Shown here piece by piece: positions 15,818 through 25,181 of a stretch of 64,000 nucleotides of DNA. Positions within the stretch are counted from its first letter, which is position 1. Each line of letters opens with the position of its first letter. The notes beneath the pieces are model-generated. The model was not told where the DNA came from and ran no database searches. It saw only the letters and a list, made by a program, of their open reading frames with translations. The DNA comes from JADHLJ01 sp038146985 (GTDB taxonomy: Bacteria > Pseudomonadota > Alphaproteobacteria > Thalassobaculales > Thalassobaculaceae). Position numbers and translations under genes: made by a program. Location of the stretch: positions 1-64,000 of the forward strand of contig JAYQSQ010000013.1 in assembly GCA_038146985.1 (NCBI GenBank), in the 5' to 3' direction.

Positions 15818-18777
15818 TATCCGGCCTCCCCTGTCTCGGCCCGCATCCGCTCCAGCCGCTGCCGCACAAAGGCGAGAACCCCTTCAACTTCCCCAGACAC
15901 ATGCATCGGGAGTTCCCTTTGATCGGAAAGATCGCCCGAGAACGCGCGTTTTTCCAGCTCATAGGCCCGGTCTGCCGCCTTGACCGCGCCGATCATGTTG
16001 CAGGCCCCTTTCAGTCTATGAGCGCAGGCGCGCAGGCGTGAAAAGTCGGCTTCTGCCGCCGCCTGATGCAGATCCTCAAGCTCCGCCGGCGTCGTTTCCA
16101 GAAATTCCGTCAAAGCAAACTGCTGGATGTCGGGGTCGTCGCCCACCAGTTCGGCCAGAACCCCGAGGTCAACCGGATCACCGTCGCCCGTCGGCATAGC
16201 CGGTTCGCCGACCGTCTCACCTGAGGTGAAAGGCCCCGTCTCCGCCGCCATCCGGGGAGCGGCGGCAACGGGCGGACCAATCCACTTTTCCAGCAGAAGC
16301 GCCAAATCCTTGCGGAGCAGAGGCTTGATCAGAACGTCATCCGCACCGGCCTGTTTACATTGCTCGAACTCGCCCGCCAGGATCGACGCGGTGATCGCAA
16401 TCACCGGCAAGCGTCGGCTTCCCCGCTCCGCTTCGTTTGATCTGATGCGCAGCGTCAGCTCCAACCCGTCCAGCTCGGGCATGTGCAGATCGGTAAGCAA
16501 GATGCCGTAGCCGGTCTCGCACAGCCGCTCCCACGCCTTTTCGCCGTCTTCGGCCAGGTCAACCGGATAGCCGAGACTCTCGACATGCCGGCGCAGCACT
16601 TCGCGGTTAACCGGATGGTCGTCCGCGACCAGAACCAGCATTCCCGCCTCTATAGCGGTGTCTCGCGGCATGAGATCGTGGGTTTTCACATCAATCTCGA
16701 GGCGGGGCCGGAACGCCTCGGCATCGATTCCAAGGACATCCGCCGCCGCCGCCGCAACACCGTTACGGTGCAGCCAGCTCGGAATCCCGTGCCCCGGCAC
16801 CATGACGAGGCGAAGGTGTGGACCCCCACCCGCTTCCGATTCGGCGTCGTTCAGCAAAACGGTCAAGGTCGCGGTATCAGCGGTGCCCGTCCGCGCGGCA
16901 CCGGGGAGCGCCTTCAGAACTGCCCCCGCGACCTCGTCATCACCGTCCCCGATGAAGACCCGGTGGCCCGCGAAGCAGGTTTCGGGCGGAGCCGTGATCG
17001 GGCTGTCGGTGACGGGCTCTAAAATCAGTTCCAATATGAAGGTCGATCCCTTTCCGGGTTCGCTCTCGACAACAATGGTACCGCCCATCATGTCGGAGAG
17101 CGCCTTGCATATCGACAAGCCCAGTCCCGTGCCGCCGAAACGCCGGGTCGTGGACTCGTCAGCCTGGGTAAAGGGCGTGAACAGCCGCGCGATCGCCGCC
17201 GCATCCATGCCGATGCCGGTATCGCTGACGGCAAATCGAATGGTATCGGCCCCGCCCGGTCCGGCACACCACGCAACCTCTAGGCCCACCCGCCCGTTGT
17301 CGGCGAATTTCACGGCGTTGCTCGCGAAGTTGAAGAGGATCTGGCGCAACCGTGTCGGATCGGTCCGATATGCGAAACGGATCGACGGATCCACCGCGAG
17401 ATAAAGCGTCACCCCCCGCTCGGCGGCCACCGGCGCCATCGAATGGGCGACCTGCTCCAGAACGTCGGTGACATCGGTATCGAGGATCTCCAGGTCGAGA
17501 CGTCCTGCCTCGATCTTCGAGAAATCGAGAATATCGTTGATGATCGTGATCAGGCTCTCGGCGGAATTCTTGACCGTGCGCAGCAGCCAGGACTGGTCGG
17601 TGTCCAGCTTGGACAGGCCCAACTGTTCGAGCATTCCGAGGATGCCCGTCATCGGGGTTCGAATTTCGTGGCTCATCCGGGCGAAGAAGCGCGACCGGGC
17701 TTCCATCGCCTCCTCGACCTGTCTGTTGGCGGCCTGGAGCTCAGCGTTCTTGGCGCGCGTCGAGATGGCGAAGGCGACGCTCCTTTCAATCACGAGGATC
17801 ACCAGCAGGCCAACTGCGACGATCAGGCCAACCTGAAGCACCGCCGAGCGGCGCAGTGCATCGAGACCCGCCAAGGGGCTCATCACATTGACCCACAGCG
17901 GCTCGCCCGAAACCTGCCGCCGCGTGGCCGCATGAAGAACGCCCGACGCATCGCTGTAAGTGGCATCGCCATCTTCGCCGGGCTGGAAAGGCAGCGCCGT
18001 AACCTCCCGCTGACCATAGCGAAACAGGCGGTCGGCGGCCGGCATGGAATGAACCGGCGCGTCCCGTGCCGCCGACATCAGCAGATCCGGCTCCTTGGCG
18101 ATGACGGAGACTCCCGCGTCGTCGGTGACGAAGATCCGATGATGGTAGCCGTTGAAAGGCCGCGCGATACGCAGGGACGACTGTTCCACCACCAGGACGC
18201 CGATCACGTCGCCGTCGGTCTCGATCGAGGCCGCGAAGCGGTATCCCGGCACGTTCTCGGCATCGATATGGAAACCGTCGGCGGAACCGGCGATGCTGGC
18301 GGCGGCATGGAGACGGTCTCCAGACAGCACGGAGCCGATATCAGTCTCGCCCCGCATCCATCCGCTGCTCGCGATCACCTCTCCCGATCTGTGCAGCAGC
18401 TGGATCCGCCGCAAGCCGAGATCCTCCGCGGTCGCGGCTAGCATCTCGTTCACTTCCAGAATATCGGCCCGTCCCTGCAATTCCGCCTGCCGCCGCAGCC
18501 GCGCGGCCTCATCGACGGGCGGTGCCTGAAAGCCGACAAACGGAATGGTCGCGCGGATCTGATCGGACCGGGTCAGGATCTTCGTCAGACTGCGCAGACG
18601 CGTGAATTCGCGGCCGATTTCCGAAGCCGTCGTATCGGCCAGCAGGCTTGCCTGACGCCTTTCCTCGCCGAGACGCGCGTCAAGCGTTTGCCGGACGTGA
18701 CGATGACCGAGCTGCCCCGCCACAAGCAGCCAGATTGCGGTGCAGGCCAGAATGATGATCACACGCCGCGCAGACAT
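15817..18777 (-). CDS. Membrane hybrid sensor histidine kinase with receiver and Hpt domains
   Basis: The 986-residue protein has a transmembrane segment at 6-22, a periplasmic sensor region of about 285 residues (Cache-like by length and place), a second membrane segment at 312-338, then a HisKA domain with His370 (SHEIRTP). The ATPase domain carries N487 and the DTGIGM and GGTGLGLSI boxes. A receiver has Asp763 (TDLHMPELDG), and a C-terminal Hpt domain has His920 (AHRLKGA). It can run a complete intramolecular phosphorelay. The open frame continues upstream opposite the fumarase gene; ATG 18777, followed at once by a signal-anchor, is the start. The signal is unknown. Confidence 0.92.
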   Translation of the reverse strand: MSARRVIIILACTAIWLLVAGQLGHRHVRQTLDARLGEERRQASLLADTTASEIGREFTRLRSLTKILTRSDQIRATIPFVGFQAPPVDEAARLRRQAELQGRADILEVNEMLAATAEDLGLRRIQLLHRSGEVIASSGWMRGETDIGSVLSGDRLHAAASIAGSADGFHIDAENVPGYRFAASIETDGDVIGVLVVEQSSLRIARPFNGYHHRIFVTDDAGVSVIAKEPDLLMSAARDAPVHSMPAADRLFRYGQREVTALPFQPGEDGDATYSDASGVLHAATRRQVSGEPLWVNVMSPLAGLDALRRSAVLQVGLIVAVGLLVILVIERSVAFAISTRAKNAELQAANRQVEEAMEARSRFFARMSHEIRTPMTGILGMLEQLGLSKLDTDQSWLLRTVKNSAESLITIINDILDFSKIEAGRLDLEILDTDVTDVLEQVAHSMAPVAAERGVTLYLAVDPSIRFAYRTDPTRLRQILFNFASNAVKFADNGRVGLEVAWCAGPGGADTIRFAVSDTGIGMDAAAIARLFTPFTQADESTTRRFGGTGLGLSICKALSDMMGGTIVVESEPGKGSTFILELILEPVTDSPITAPPETCFAGHRVFIGDGDDEVAGAVLKALPGAARTGTADTATLTVLLNDAESEAGGGPHLRLVMVPGHGIPSWLHRNGVAAAAADVLGIDAEAFRPRLEIDVKTHDLMPRDTAIEAGMLVLVADDHPVNREVLRRHVESLGYPVDLAEDGEKAWERLCETGYGILLTDLHMPELDGLELTLRIRSNEAERGSRRLPVIAITASILAGEFEQCKQAGADDVLIKPLLRKDLALLLEKWIGPPVAAAPRMAAETGPFTSGETVGEPAMPTGDGDPVDLGVLAELVGDDPDIQQFALTEFLETTPAELEDLHQAAAEADFSRLRACAHRLKGACNMIGAVKAADRAYELEKRAFSGDLSDQRELPMHVSGEVEGVLAFVRQRLERMRAETGEAG

Positions 18778-18897
18778 ATCGTGCCTTCCCGGTTCGACGC
18801 CCGCATTAAAGACCCGTCGCGCCGCATCCGTCCAACTATCCCAACGGGTCCGCCTCCAGTATGGTGGGCACGACACGACCAGGCGATGAGGCCGGCC

Positions 18898-19863
18898 ATG
18901 ATACCCAGTTCCCTGATTGAATCGACCGCTCATGAACTGATGACACGGGCCGGGATCGACATCCCCGAGGATTATCTCGCCGGCATCGAGGCAATGGCGG
19001 CGGACGAGGACGGCGATCTGTCCTCCTTCGTGCTGCGTGCGATGCTGGAGAACTATCAAGCCGCGCGCGAGGATCGCCGGCCCATGTGCGCCGATACCGG
19101 CGTGCCGCGCTATTACGTGAAATCCGGCAACGAGGCGCGAATCGAAGGCGGTTTCATCGCGCTTGAAAGAGCGCTCCGCTCGGCGACCGCCCGGGCGACC
19201 CGGGACATACCCCTGCGGCCGAACCGGGTACACCCGCTGTGGCGCACCGATCACGACAACAATGTCGGCATAAACGCGCCGGAGATCGAATACTCCTTCG
19301 AGCCGGATGCGGATTGGATCGAGGTCACCACGGTTCACAAGGGTGGCCTGTTCGGAACCGACTACCGGATGCTGTTTCCTGGTGACGGGATCGACGGGAT
19401 CAAGCGGTTTTTCCTCGACGGCATGATCGCATTCGGCAAGCGCGGGCTCGCCTGCCAGCCCGCCATCGTCGGGATCGGCCTCGGCGGCTCCAAGGACATC
19501 TCCATGGTGCTCGGCAAACAGGCGGCGTGCCTGCGCATCGTCGGCGACCGCAATCCGGATTCCAAGATCGCCGAGCTTGAGCTCGAATTGAAGGAACTCG
19601 GCAATTCGATCGGGATGGGCGCCATGGGCTTCGTCGGCAAGTCCATGGTGGTGGATTGCCACATCGAGGTCGGCTACACCCACACTGGCGGCATGCCCAT
19701 GAGTCTGCATGCCTTCTGTCTATCATCGCGCCGGGCAACCGCGCGCATCCACGCGGACGGCCAGGTCGAACACCGCACCGATCCGCAATGGTTCACCCCC
19801 TACATGCGCCGGGAGACGGTCGAATGGCAGCCGGAAGCGGCAAGCTCAAGGAAGTCCGCCTGA
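18898..19863 (+). CDS. Class I fumarate hydratase, alpha subunit
   Basis: The 321-residue protein belongs to the 4Fe-4S hydro-lyase family that includes fumarase class I and tartrate dehydratase alpha. Candidate cluster ligands are Cys64 (MCADTG), Cys186 (ACQPAIVGIGLGG) and Cys274 (AFCLSSRR). Separate alpha and beta genes correspond to the two halves of the single-chain E. coli FumA/FumB. It interconverts fumarate and malate, though tartrate dehydration cannot be excluded. ATG 18898 with a GAGG site is preferred over ATG 18886. The gene diverges from the hybrid kinase gene. Confidence 0.88.
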   Translation: MIPSSLIESTAHELMTRAGIDIPEDYLAGIEAMAADEDGDLSSFVLRAMLENYQAAREDRRPMCADTGVPRYYVKSGNEARIEGGFIALERALRSATARATRDIPLRPNRVHPLWRTDHDNNVGINAPEIEYSFEPDADWIEVTTVHKGGLFGTDYRMLFPGDGIDGIKRFFLDGMIAFGKRGLACQPAIVGIGLGGSKDISMVLGKQAACLRIVGDRNPDSKIAELELELKELGNSIGMGAMGFVGKSMVVDCHIEVGYTHTGGMPMSLHAFCLSSRRATARIHADGQVEHRTDPQWFTPYMRRETVEWQPEAASSRKSA

Positions 19864-20504
19864 CCACGCCGGTCACGCGCGAACAGCTGGAAACGCTTGA
19901 GATCGGCAACGTCGTCTATATCGACGGCGTGATCTATACGGCGAGGGAAGGCGTCTACAAGAAGGTGATTTCCGATGGCGCCGCGCCGCCTGAGGATTTC
20001 ACGGCCCTCGGGAACGTGAACTTTCATTGCTCACCCGCCGCGACGGTTGAGGATGACGGCACACTCACCGTCGGGGCCGTCACCGCGACGGCGAGTTTCC
20101 GGTTCTCGAAATGGATGGCCGACTGGTTCCGGATTTCCGGCGCCAAAGTGATCGTCGGCAAGGGCGGCATGTCGGAGGAGGATTACCGCTCGCTCTTCGT
20201 GCCCGCCGGCGCGGTTTATCTCACCACGGTCGGCTACGGCACCGGCGCGTTGCTCGGACGGGGGATCAAGCATGTGCGCGCCGCCCATTGGCTGGACGAA
20301 CTCGGTATCGCGCAAGCCATGTGGGTGCTCGAAGTAGAGCGCTTCGGCCCGCTGCTGGTCGAAAGCGACCTTGCCGGCAATTCGCTCTTCGAAACCAACA
20401 ACCGGGATGTGAACACCGGCATCGACAAGCTCTATGAAGGGTTGAAGCCGCCGAGCCTGTCTCGCTACGGCGAAACCGACGACCGCGGCAAGGAGTTGAT
20501 CTGA
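19824..20504 (+). CDS. Class I fumarate hydratase, beta subunit
   Basis: The 226-residue protein matches the beta half of class I fumarase/tartrate dehydratase: the LTTPVTREQLETL opening, the SPAATVEDDG and TTATASFRFSKWM-like substrate region, and the VGKGGM loop. It lacks the cluster cysteines, as expected for this half. Its ATG lies 40 bases inside the 3' end of the alpha gene in another frame, a strong coupling arrangement that would support one-to-one synthesis of the two subunits. Confidence 0.87.
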   Translation: MAAGSGKLKEVRLTTPVTREQLETLEIGNVVYIDGVIYTAREGVYKKVISDGAAPPEDFTALGNVNFHCSPAATVEDDGTLTVGAVTATASFRFSKWMADWFRISGAKVIVGKGGMSEEDYRSLFVPAGAVYLTTVGYGTGALLGRGIKHVRAAHWLDELGIAQAMWVLEVERFGPLLVESDLAGNSLFETNNRDVNTGIDKLYEGLKPPSLSRYGETDDRGKELI

Positions 20505-20545
20505 GGTCGCGACGGGTCCTTGAGTCTCTGATCGGAAAAGGCGTT

Positions 20546-20576
20546 CCCGTCGCCCTGGCGCAAGGCAGACCCTGGC
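20546..20576 (-). repeat. REP-like palindromic unit 4
   Basis: This 31-base segment contains, on the minus strand, the same GCCAGGGCGACGGG core as the units at 10.4-10.6 kb and sits in the gap between the convergent fumarase and cupin genes. Its hairpin is less regular. It shows that the repeat is dispersed and not a local duplication. Confidence 0.6.
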
Positions 20577-20590
20577 ATCAAGCGCTCACC

Positions 20591-21247
20591 TCAAGCCGGA
20601 AGATGCCCCGCCTTGACCCAGAGCAGCGCGCCCTTTTCGGTCCAGGGGGCATGGGTGCTGCCTGCGGGCATGCGGACCCAGGCGCCCTTGGGATAGGCGC
20701 CGTGTTCGTCCATCAGCTCGCCGTCGAGCACGAAGACTTCCTCGCCGGCGGGATGACCGTGCAGCTCGACCCGGCAGCCTGGCAGCGCGCGCGCCATGGT
20801 GACCCGCTCGCCGTGACCTTCAAACAGAACCAGCCGCTTGATGCCGGGGTTCTCCGTGTCCTGAAAACGCGCCGCCGATGTGTCGATTCGGACGGTTTCC
20901 TGATCCTCGTCCTTCATCTGGCGCAGTTTGACCAGGATGGTGCAGCCGTCCTTGCTGTACGGGGTGTGGCTCGAGCCCGGCGGGTTGCGCACATAGGTGC
21001 CGGGGCCGTAGTCGCCATGCTCATCCGAGAAGACACCCTCCAGCACTAGGAACTCCTCACCGGCGCCGTGGGTATGGGCGGAGAAATGGCTGTTCGGCGC
21101 ATAGCGGACGATCGATGTCGCCCGCGCGACTTCGCCTCCGTCGCGGTCGAGCATGCGGCGGTGAACCCCAGGCAGGGGCGAATCCACCCATGCCATCTCT
21201 TCGGTCATCGCGACCGCGCGCTTGCTGAGGTCGGCATTGATCTTCAT
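20591..21247 (-). CDS. ChrR-like double-cupin protein
   Basis: The 218-residue protein contains two similar cupin units (about 35-110 and 140-215). Each has the metal-binding pattern H-x-H...E...H (SAHTHGAGEEF...; ELHGHPAGEEVF) and ends in a conserved SSHTP or STHAP histidine. The ChrR cupin-like family includes the C-terminal domain of anti-sigma factors, but no N-terminal zinc anti-sigma domain or adjacent sigma factor is seen. An enzymatic metal-cupin is therefore likelier. Function unknown. Confidence 0.8.
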   Translation of the reverse strand: MKINADLSKRAVAMTEEMAWVDSPLPGVHRRMLDRDGGEVARATSIVRYAPNSHFSAHTHGAGEEFLVLEGVFSDEHGDYGPGTYVRNPPGSSHTPYSKDGCTILVKLRQMKDEDQETVRIDTSAARFQDTENPGIKRLVLFEGHGERVTMARALPGCRVELHGHPAGEEVFVLDGELMDEHGAYPKGAWVRMPAGSTHAPWTEKGALLWVKAGHLPA

Positions 21248-21362
21248 GGCTGTGCTCCCTTGGCGTCGACCTTCAATGTGGCGGGTTTCAGCGTCGGATC
21301 AAGCTCAATTGACGGGCCGCGGCGCAACTCTATAGTGCCGCCCGCGAAAGGATCTCCTCCCC

Positions 21363-22265
21363 GTGGCCTCTCCCACCCTTGATGTGTCCAGCCCGCGCGA
21401 TCGGGTTACGGGACTGATTTGCGCGGTCCTGTGCTCGATCGGGCTCGGCCTCGCGGTGGCATTCGGCCGTGTAGCGTTCGACGGCGGCACCACACCGCTG
21501 GCGGTGGCGCTGTGCCGCTCGTTGTTCTCCATTCCCCTGATGATCATCCTGTGCGCCGTGACAGGCCAGACCCTTCGCCCCCCGAAAGGCGCCTGGCCGC
21601 ATTTGCTGTTCCTCGGGCTGCTGTTCGCCCATATGGCCTTCGGCAATATCGGCTCGACGAAATACATCCCGGTCGGCCTCGCGGCGCTGCTGTTTTTCGT
21701 CTATCCACCGGTGGTGGCGCTGATCAACGCGGTGCTCGACCGCCGGCCGCCAAGTCCCGTCAAGGTTATCGCGATCCTGACCGCCTTCGCCGGTCTCGCG
21801 GTGATGCTCGGCGTCGGTTTCGGCGACCTTGACATAAGAGGTGTGATCATCGGGTTGACGGCGGGGATCGCCTGCGCCGTCAACATGGTTTGGCTCAGCC
21901 GCAAGGCCACCGGACTGCACCCTTTCGTGATCGTCTTCTACCAGTCCATCGTCGCTTCCGTCGTCATGCTGGTTCTGGCGCTCCAGCTCGACGAGCTGCG
22001 GTTTCCCGACGTGACCAGCGGCTGGTGGGGGCTATGGCTGGTGGTGCTGCTGCAATCCTGTTCGATCCCGCTTTTCTACTTCGCGATACGGCGCATCGGC
22101 GCGGAGCGTACGGCGATGCTGAACAACCTTCAGCCCGTCGCCAGCATTCTCGGCGCGATCTTCCTGTTTCAGGAGTTTCTCACCACCGAACGCATCCTCG
22201 GCGCGGCCATGGTTCTCGGCGGCATTCTGCTGATGCAATGGAGCGACGCACGAGCCCGGCGCTAA
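21363..22265 (+). CDS. EamA/DMT-superfamily transporter
   Basis: The 300-residue protein has ten hydrophobic segments in two EamA repeats (about 20-145 and 160-295), the usual architecture of drug/metabolite exporters. The second repeat ends FLTTERILGAAMVLGGILLM, a family hallmark. It likely exports an amino acid or other metabolite. The gene is divergent from the cupin gene and convergent with the SDR gene, with stops one base apart. Confidence 0.85.
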   Translation: MASPTLDVSSPRDRVTGLICAVLCSIGLGLAVAFGRVAFDGGTTPLAVALCRSLFSIPLMIILCAVTGQTLRPPKGAWPHLLFLGLLFAHMAFGNIGSTKYIPVGLAALLFFVYPPVVALINAVLDRRPPSPVKVIAILTAFAGLAVMLGVGFGDLDIRGVIIGLTAGIACAVNMVWLSRKATGLHPFVIVFYQSIVASVVMLVLALQLDELRFPDVTSGWWGLWLVVLLQSCSIPLFYFAIRRIGAERTAMLNNLQPVASILGAIFLFQEFLTTERILGAAMVLGGILLMQWSDARARR

Positions 22266-22266
22266 T

Positions 22267-23112
22267 TCAGAATGACGGTTTCGTGGGATGCGGCGTCAGC
22301 TGCAATTCGTGGGTCCAGCAGGACCGGTCCTGGGTGTGCAGATAGAAGAAGGCCTCGGCGATCTTCATCGGGTTGATGACGATGTCCGGATTATCCTGGG
22401 CCTTTTTCAGCATTCTGGCCCCGGGAGCGTCGATCAGGCCGTCGATCACCACATTGGCCACATGGATGCCGTACTCGGAATACTCCTCGGTCAGCACCTG
22501 GGCCAGGGTCCGCATCATCACGCGGGGATAATACAGCGACTCGCCGGTATTGCGCTTCTGGCCCCGCAGCGACTTGTTGTTGTTGGAAAAGAAGAACGAG
22601 CCGTGGCCGTTCTGGCGCATCTTCGGGAGCACCTGCTTGGCAACCAGGAAGGGTCCCCGGCTGGAGACATGCTGGGCGGTATCGAAGATTTCGATCGGCA
22701 TATGCTCCAGCAGCTCTTTTTCCGGAGGCAGTTCGCGGCCGTCGTTATAGCCCGCGTTGTAAATCAGAACCTCCGGGTCCCCAGCCTCGGCACGGATGGT
22801 GGCGAAGGCGGCGTCGATGGATGCCGACGATGACAGATCAAGCTCGACGATCATGCAGTCGCCGCCCTGCGCGCGGATCGCCTCGGCCAGCGGCCGGGCA
22901 TTGGATTCGGACCGGCTGGTCAGAACCGTGAAGAAACCCTCGGCCGCGAATTTCTGCGAGATCGCCCCGCCGACGCCCCAGCGCTTGCCGACCTCCATCT
23001 GGCTGTCATCGACGGCCTGGCCGTGAATCAGTCTGGTTTGACGGCCGTCCGCCTGCCATTTGGACGTGGCGCCGATGACCACCGCGACTTCTTTCCCGCC
23101 TGTGTTGCGCAT
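22267..23112 (-). CDS. Atypical short-chain dehydrogenase/reductase
   Basis: The 281-residue protein is recognisable as an SDR from VVIGATSKW (glycine motif start), the DLSSS...A..I cofactor region, NAG (119-121) and a VANVVIDGLIDAP segment. Two things are unusual. About 26 residues (19-45) are inserted inside the TGxxxGxG motif, which resumes as WGVGGAISQKF. The catalytic YxxxK is replaced by YYPRVMMR (194-201) without a lysine. The substrate is unknown and catalysis by the standard mechanism is doubtful. Confidence 0.75.
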   Translation of the reverse strand: MRNTGGKEVAVVIGATSKWQADGRQTRLIHGQAVDDSQMEVGKRWGVGGAISQKFAAEGFFTVLTSRSESNARPLAEAIRAQGGDCMIVELDLSSSASIDAAFATIRAEAGDPEVLIYNAGYNDGRELPPEKELLEHMPIEIFDTAQHVSSRGPFLVAKQVLPKMRQNGHGSFFFSNNNKSLRGQKRNTGESLYYPRVMMRTLAQVLTEEYSEYGIHVANVVIDGLIDAPGARMLKKAQDNPDIVINPMKIAEAFFYLHTQDRSCWTHELQLTPHPTKPSF

Positions 23113-23151
23113 CTTCCCTCGCCTCCCGGTTTGAGCGTCCTGTTCTGGTGT

Positions 23152-23976
23152 TCAGCCGCGGTCCCAGCCCCACCAGTTGCAGATCGCCTGGCCCATGACC
23201 AGCGGCTTGTCCGCCTCGCTAAGCCAGGGCAGTTCCTTGGTGAACATCTCGATGCATTCGCGCCAAGAGCATTTCATCTTGGTGATGTCGGTGCCCCAGA
23301 ACATCCGGTGCGGGCCGAAGGCATCGAAGATCTGTTTAAGATACGACTGCATGATCGGAAACGGATAGGCCTCGCCGGAATAGCCGGGCGCGCCGGTCGC
23401 CTTGACCGCCACATTCGGCAGCGCCGCCAGTTTCAGCAGCTCGGGCATGTGCACCATCGCCTCATGATCCTTCAGCGTGGTCATGCCGCCACGGCCACCC
23501 AGATGATCGATGGTCAGCCGCAGACCCGGATGGCGCCGCGCCACGTCGCCAAGCACGGAAAGGGAATCCGTCGCCAGACACGACACGGGCACGCCGGCTT
23601 CCGCCGCCGCCTCCCACAGCCATTCAAGCTCGCCGGCATGCAGGCGCTGCTTTTCGGGATCGTGCAGGAATACATAGCGCAGGCCCAGCATTCCCGGCTG
23701 ATCCCGCCAGGTCGCGATCTTCGGGCGTGAGGCCGCCTCGTCCAAGGGCAGTGAGCCGAGGATGGCGAATCGGCCCGGATAGTCGCGGCAGGCCTGAAAC
23801 GCCATTTCGGTGGAGTTCGGGTCCCAATGGGGCGGATGGATCACCGCCGCGTCGACCCCGCCCTCGTCCATCAGCACGATGGCCTCGGCCGGTGTGAAAT
23901 GGGTCACCTGACGATGCGACATGTTGCTCGGCAGACCGGTTCCCCAGGTATGGATCTGTGCATCGACGATCTGCAT
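23152..23976 (-). CDS. Amidohydrolase 2-family metal-dependent hydrolase
   Basis: The 274-residue protein has the PF04909 layout. The first strand reads IVDAQIHTWG, a QIH variant of the usual HxH site. A central TIDHLGG histidine and a C-terminal MFWGTDITKMKC segment with the metal-binding Asp follow. Relatives hydrolyse or decarboxylate lactones and aromatic acids (for example 2-pyrone-4,6-dicarboxylate hydrolase). The ATG at 23976 has a strong GGGAGGAAAG site; the longer open frame is not needed. It is co-directional with the SDR gene downstream. Confidence 0.82.
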   Translation of the reverse strand: MQIVDAQIHTWGTGLPSNMSHRQVTHFTPAEAIVLMDEGGVDAAVIHPPHWDPNSTEMAFQACRDYPGRFAILGSLPLDEAASRPKIATWRDQPGMLGLRYVFLHDPEKQRLHAGELEWLWEAAAEAGVPVSCLATDSLSVLGDVARRHPGLRLTIDHLGGRGGMTTLKDHEAMVHMPELLKLAALPNVAVKATGAPGYSGEAYPFPIMQSYLKQIFDAFGPHRMFWGTDITKMKCSWRECIEMFTKELPWLSEADKPLVMGQAICNWWGWDRG

Positions 23977-24133
23977 CCGCTTTCCTCCCGGACCCGAACA
24001 GCATGGCAATTCCCGGAACATAGTGCGAGATGGCGCGGCACTTCGCATCCCGCCCGGTTCGGGACACGGATATTATCTCCAATGCGATGACGGCAGTCTC
24101 GCGAGCGAGAGGGCCGGGTGTTACGCTCGCCTA

Positions 24134-25174
24134 ATGCATTTCGGAATTTTCATGGAATTCGGGGTCCGACCCGGCGGCACCCAGGCCGATGCCTTCCGCG
24201 AGGGTCTCGCGCTGGTGGATGCCGCCGAAGCCTGGGGCCTCGACAGCGCCTGGCTCGCCGAGTTTCATTTTTCGCCCGATCGCTCGGTATTGTCGTCGCC
24301 GATCACGGTGGCCGCCGCGATCGCCGCTCGCACCAAGCGGATCCGCATCGGCATGGCGGTCTATGTGCTGCCGCTGAACAATCCGCTCCGCATCGCCGAG
24401 GAGGCCGCCACCGTCGATCAGTTGAGCGGCGGACGGCTCGATTTCGGGATCGGCCGCAGCGGCTTCGTGCGCTCCTACAACGTCTTCGGCATCGACTACG
24501 GCGAAAGCCAGGGCCGCTTCGAGGAGGCGGTGGAAATCCTGCGCCTCGCCTGGGCCGGTGAGAAATTTTCGTATGACGGCAAGTTCTACAAGGTAAACGA
24601 TGCCCTGGTGATCCCGCAGCCGATCCAGCGCCCGGCCCCGCCGATGCGCATGGCGGCGTCCTCGCCGGGGACCTTCAGGACCGTCGCCGAACAGGGCCTG
24701 CCGCTTTTCGTCGGCCTTCGCGGCGATGGTCTCGGCGAGCTGATCGACAACATCAAGGTCTACCGCGAGACCTGGAAAGCCCATGGCCATCCGGGAGAGG
24801 GCAGCGTTTTCCTTCGGGTCCCGGTCTTCGCCGCCGATACCGAAACGGCGGCCTATGAGGAACCCCGCGCCAATATCACCTACTACTTCGAGCGTCAGGC
24901 CGCGATCGTCCGGGCCGGCGCGCCGAAGGGCGGCAACGCCGAACGCGCCAATACCGCCGCCAAGCTGTCGGCGCTCACCTACGAGGATATCCTGCGCGAC
25001 CGGGTCGCGTTCGGCACCGCCGGTCAACTGATAGAGCGGATCTCCGAATGGCGCGATGCTCTCGGGGTCGACGGCATTACCGCCGAGCTTAATGCCGGCA
25101 ACGGGCTCAGCGAGGCCCAGGTCACCAACAGCCTCAGGATCATCACCCACCAGGTCATGCCGGCCTTCCGGTGA
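24134..25174 (+). CDS. LLM-class flavin-dependent oxidoreductase (second copy)
   Basis: The 346-residue protein is a bacterial-luciferase-like monooxygenase with an AEFHF segment near 42, VLPLNNPLRIAEEAA, and GRLDFGIGRSG. It is distinct from the paralogue at 4.7-5.8 kb, so the organism uses several enzymes of this class. The gene diverges from the amidohydrolase gene, suggesting a shared control region at 23977-24133. Substrate unknown. Confidence 0.85.
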   Translation: MHFGIFMEFGVRPGGTQADAFREGLALVDAAEAWGLDSAWLAEFHFSPDRSVLSSPITVAAAIAARTKRIRIGMAVYVLPLNNPLRIAEEAATVDQLSGGRLDFGIGRSGFVRSYNVFGIDYGESQGRFEEAVEILRLAWAGEKFSYDGKFYKVNDALVIPQPIQRPAPPMRMAASSPGTFRTVAEQGLPLFVGLRGDGLGELIDNIKVYRETWKAHGHPGEGSVFLRVPVFAADTETAAYEEPRANITYYFERQAAIVRAGAPKGGNAERANTAAKLSALTYEDILRDRVAFGTAGQLIERISEWRDALGVDGITAELNAGNGLSEAQVTNSLRIITHQVMPAFR

Positions 25175-25181
25175 GGGAAAT

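Noticed and set aside
18778..19710. Upstream extension of the hybrid kinase frame.
   Set aside because: It runs opposite the conserved fumarase alpha gene and has no recognisable protein sequence; the kinase begins at ATG 18777 with a signal-anchor.
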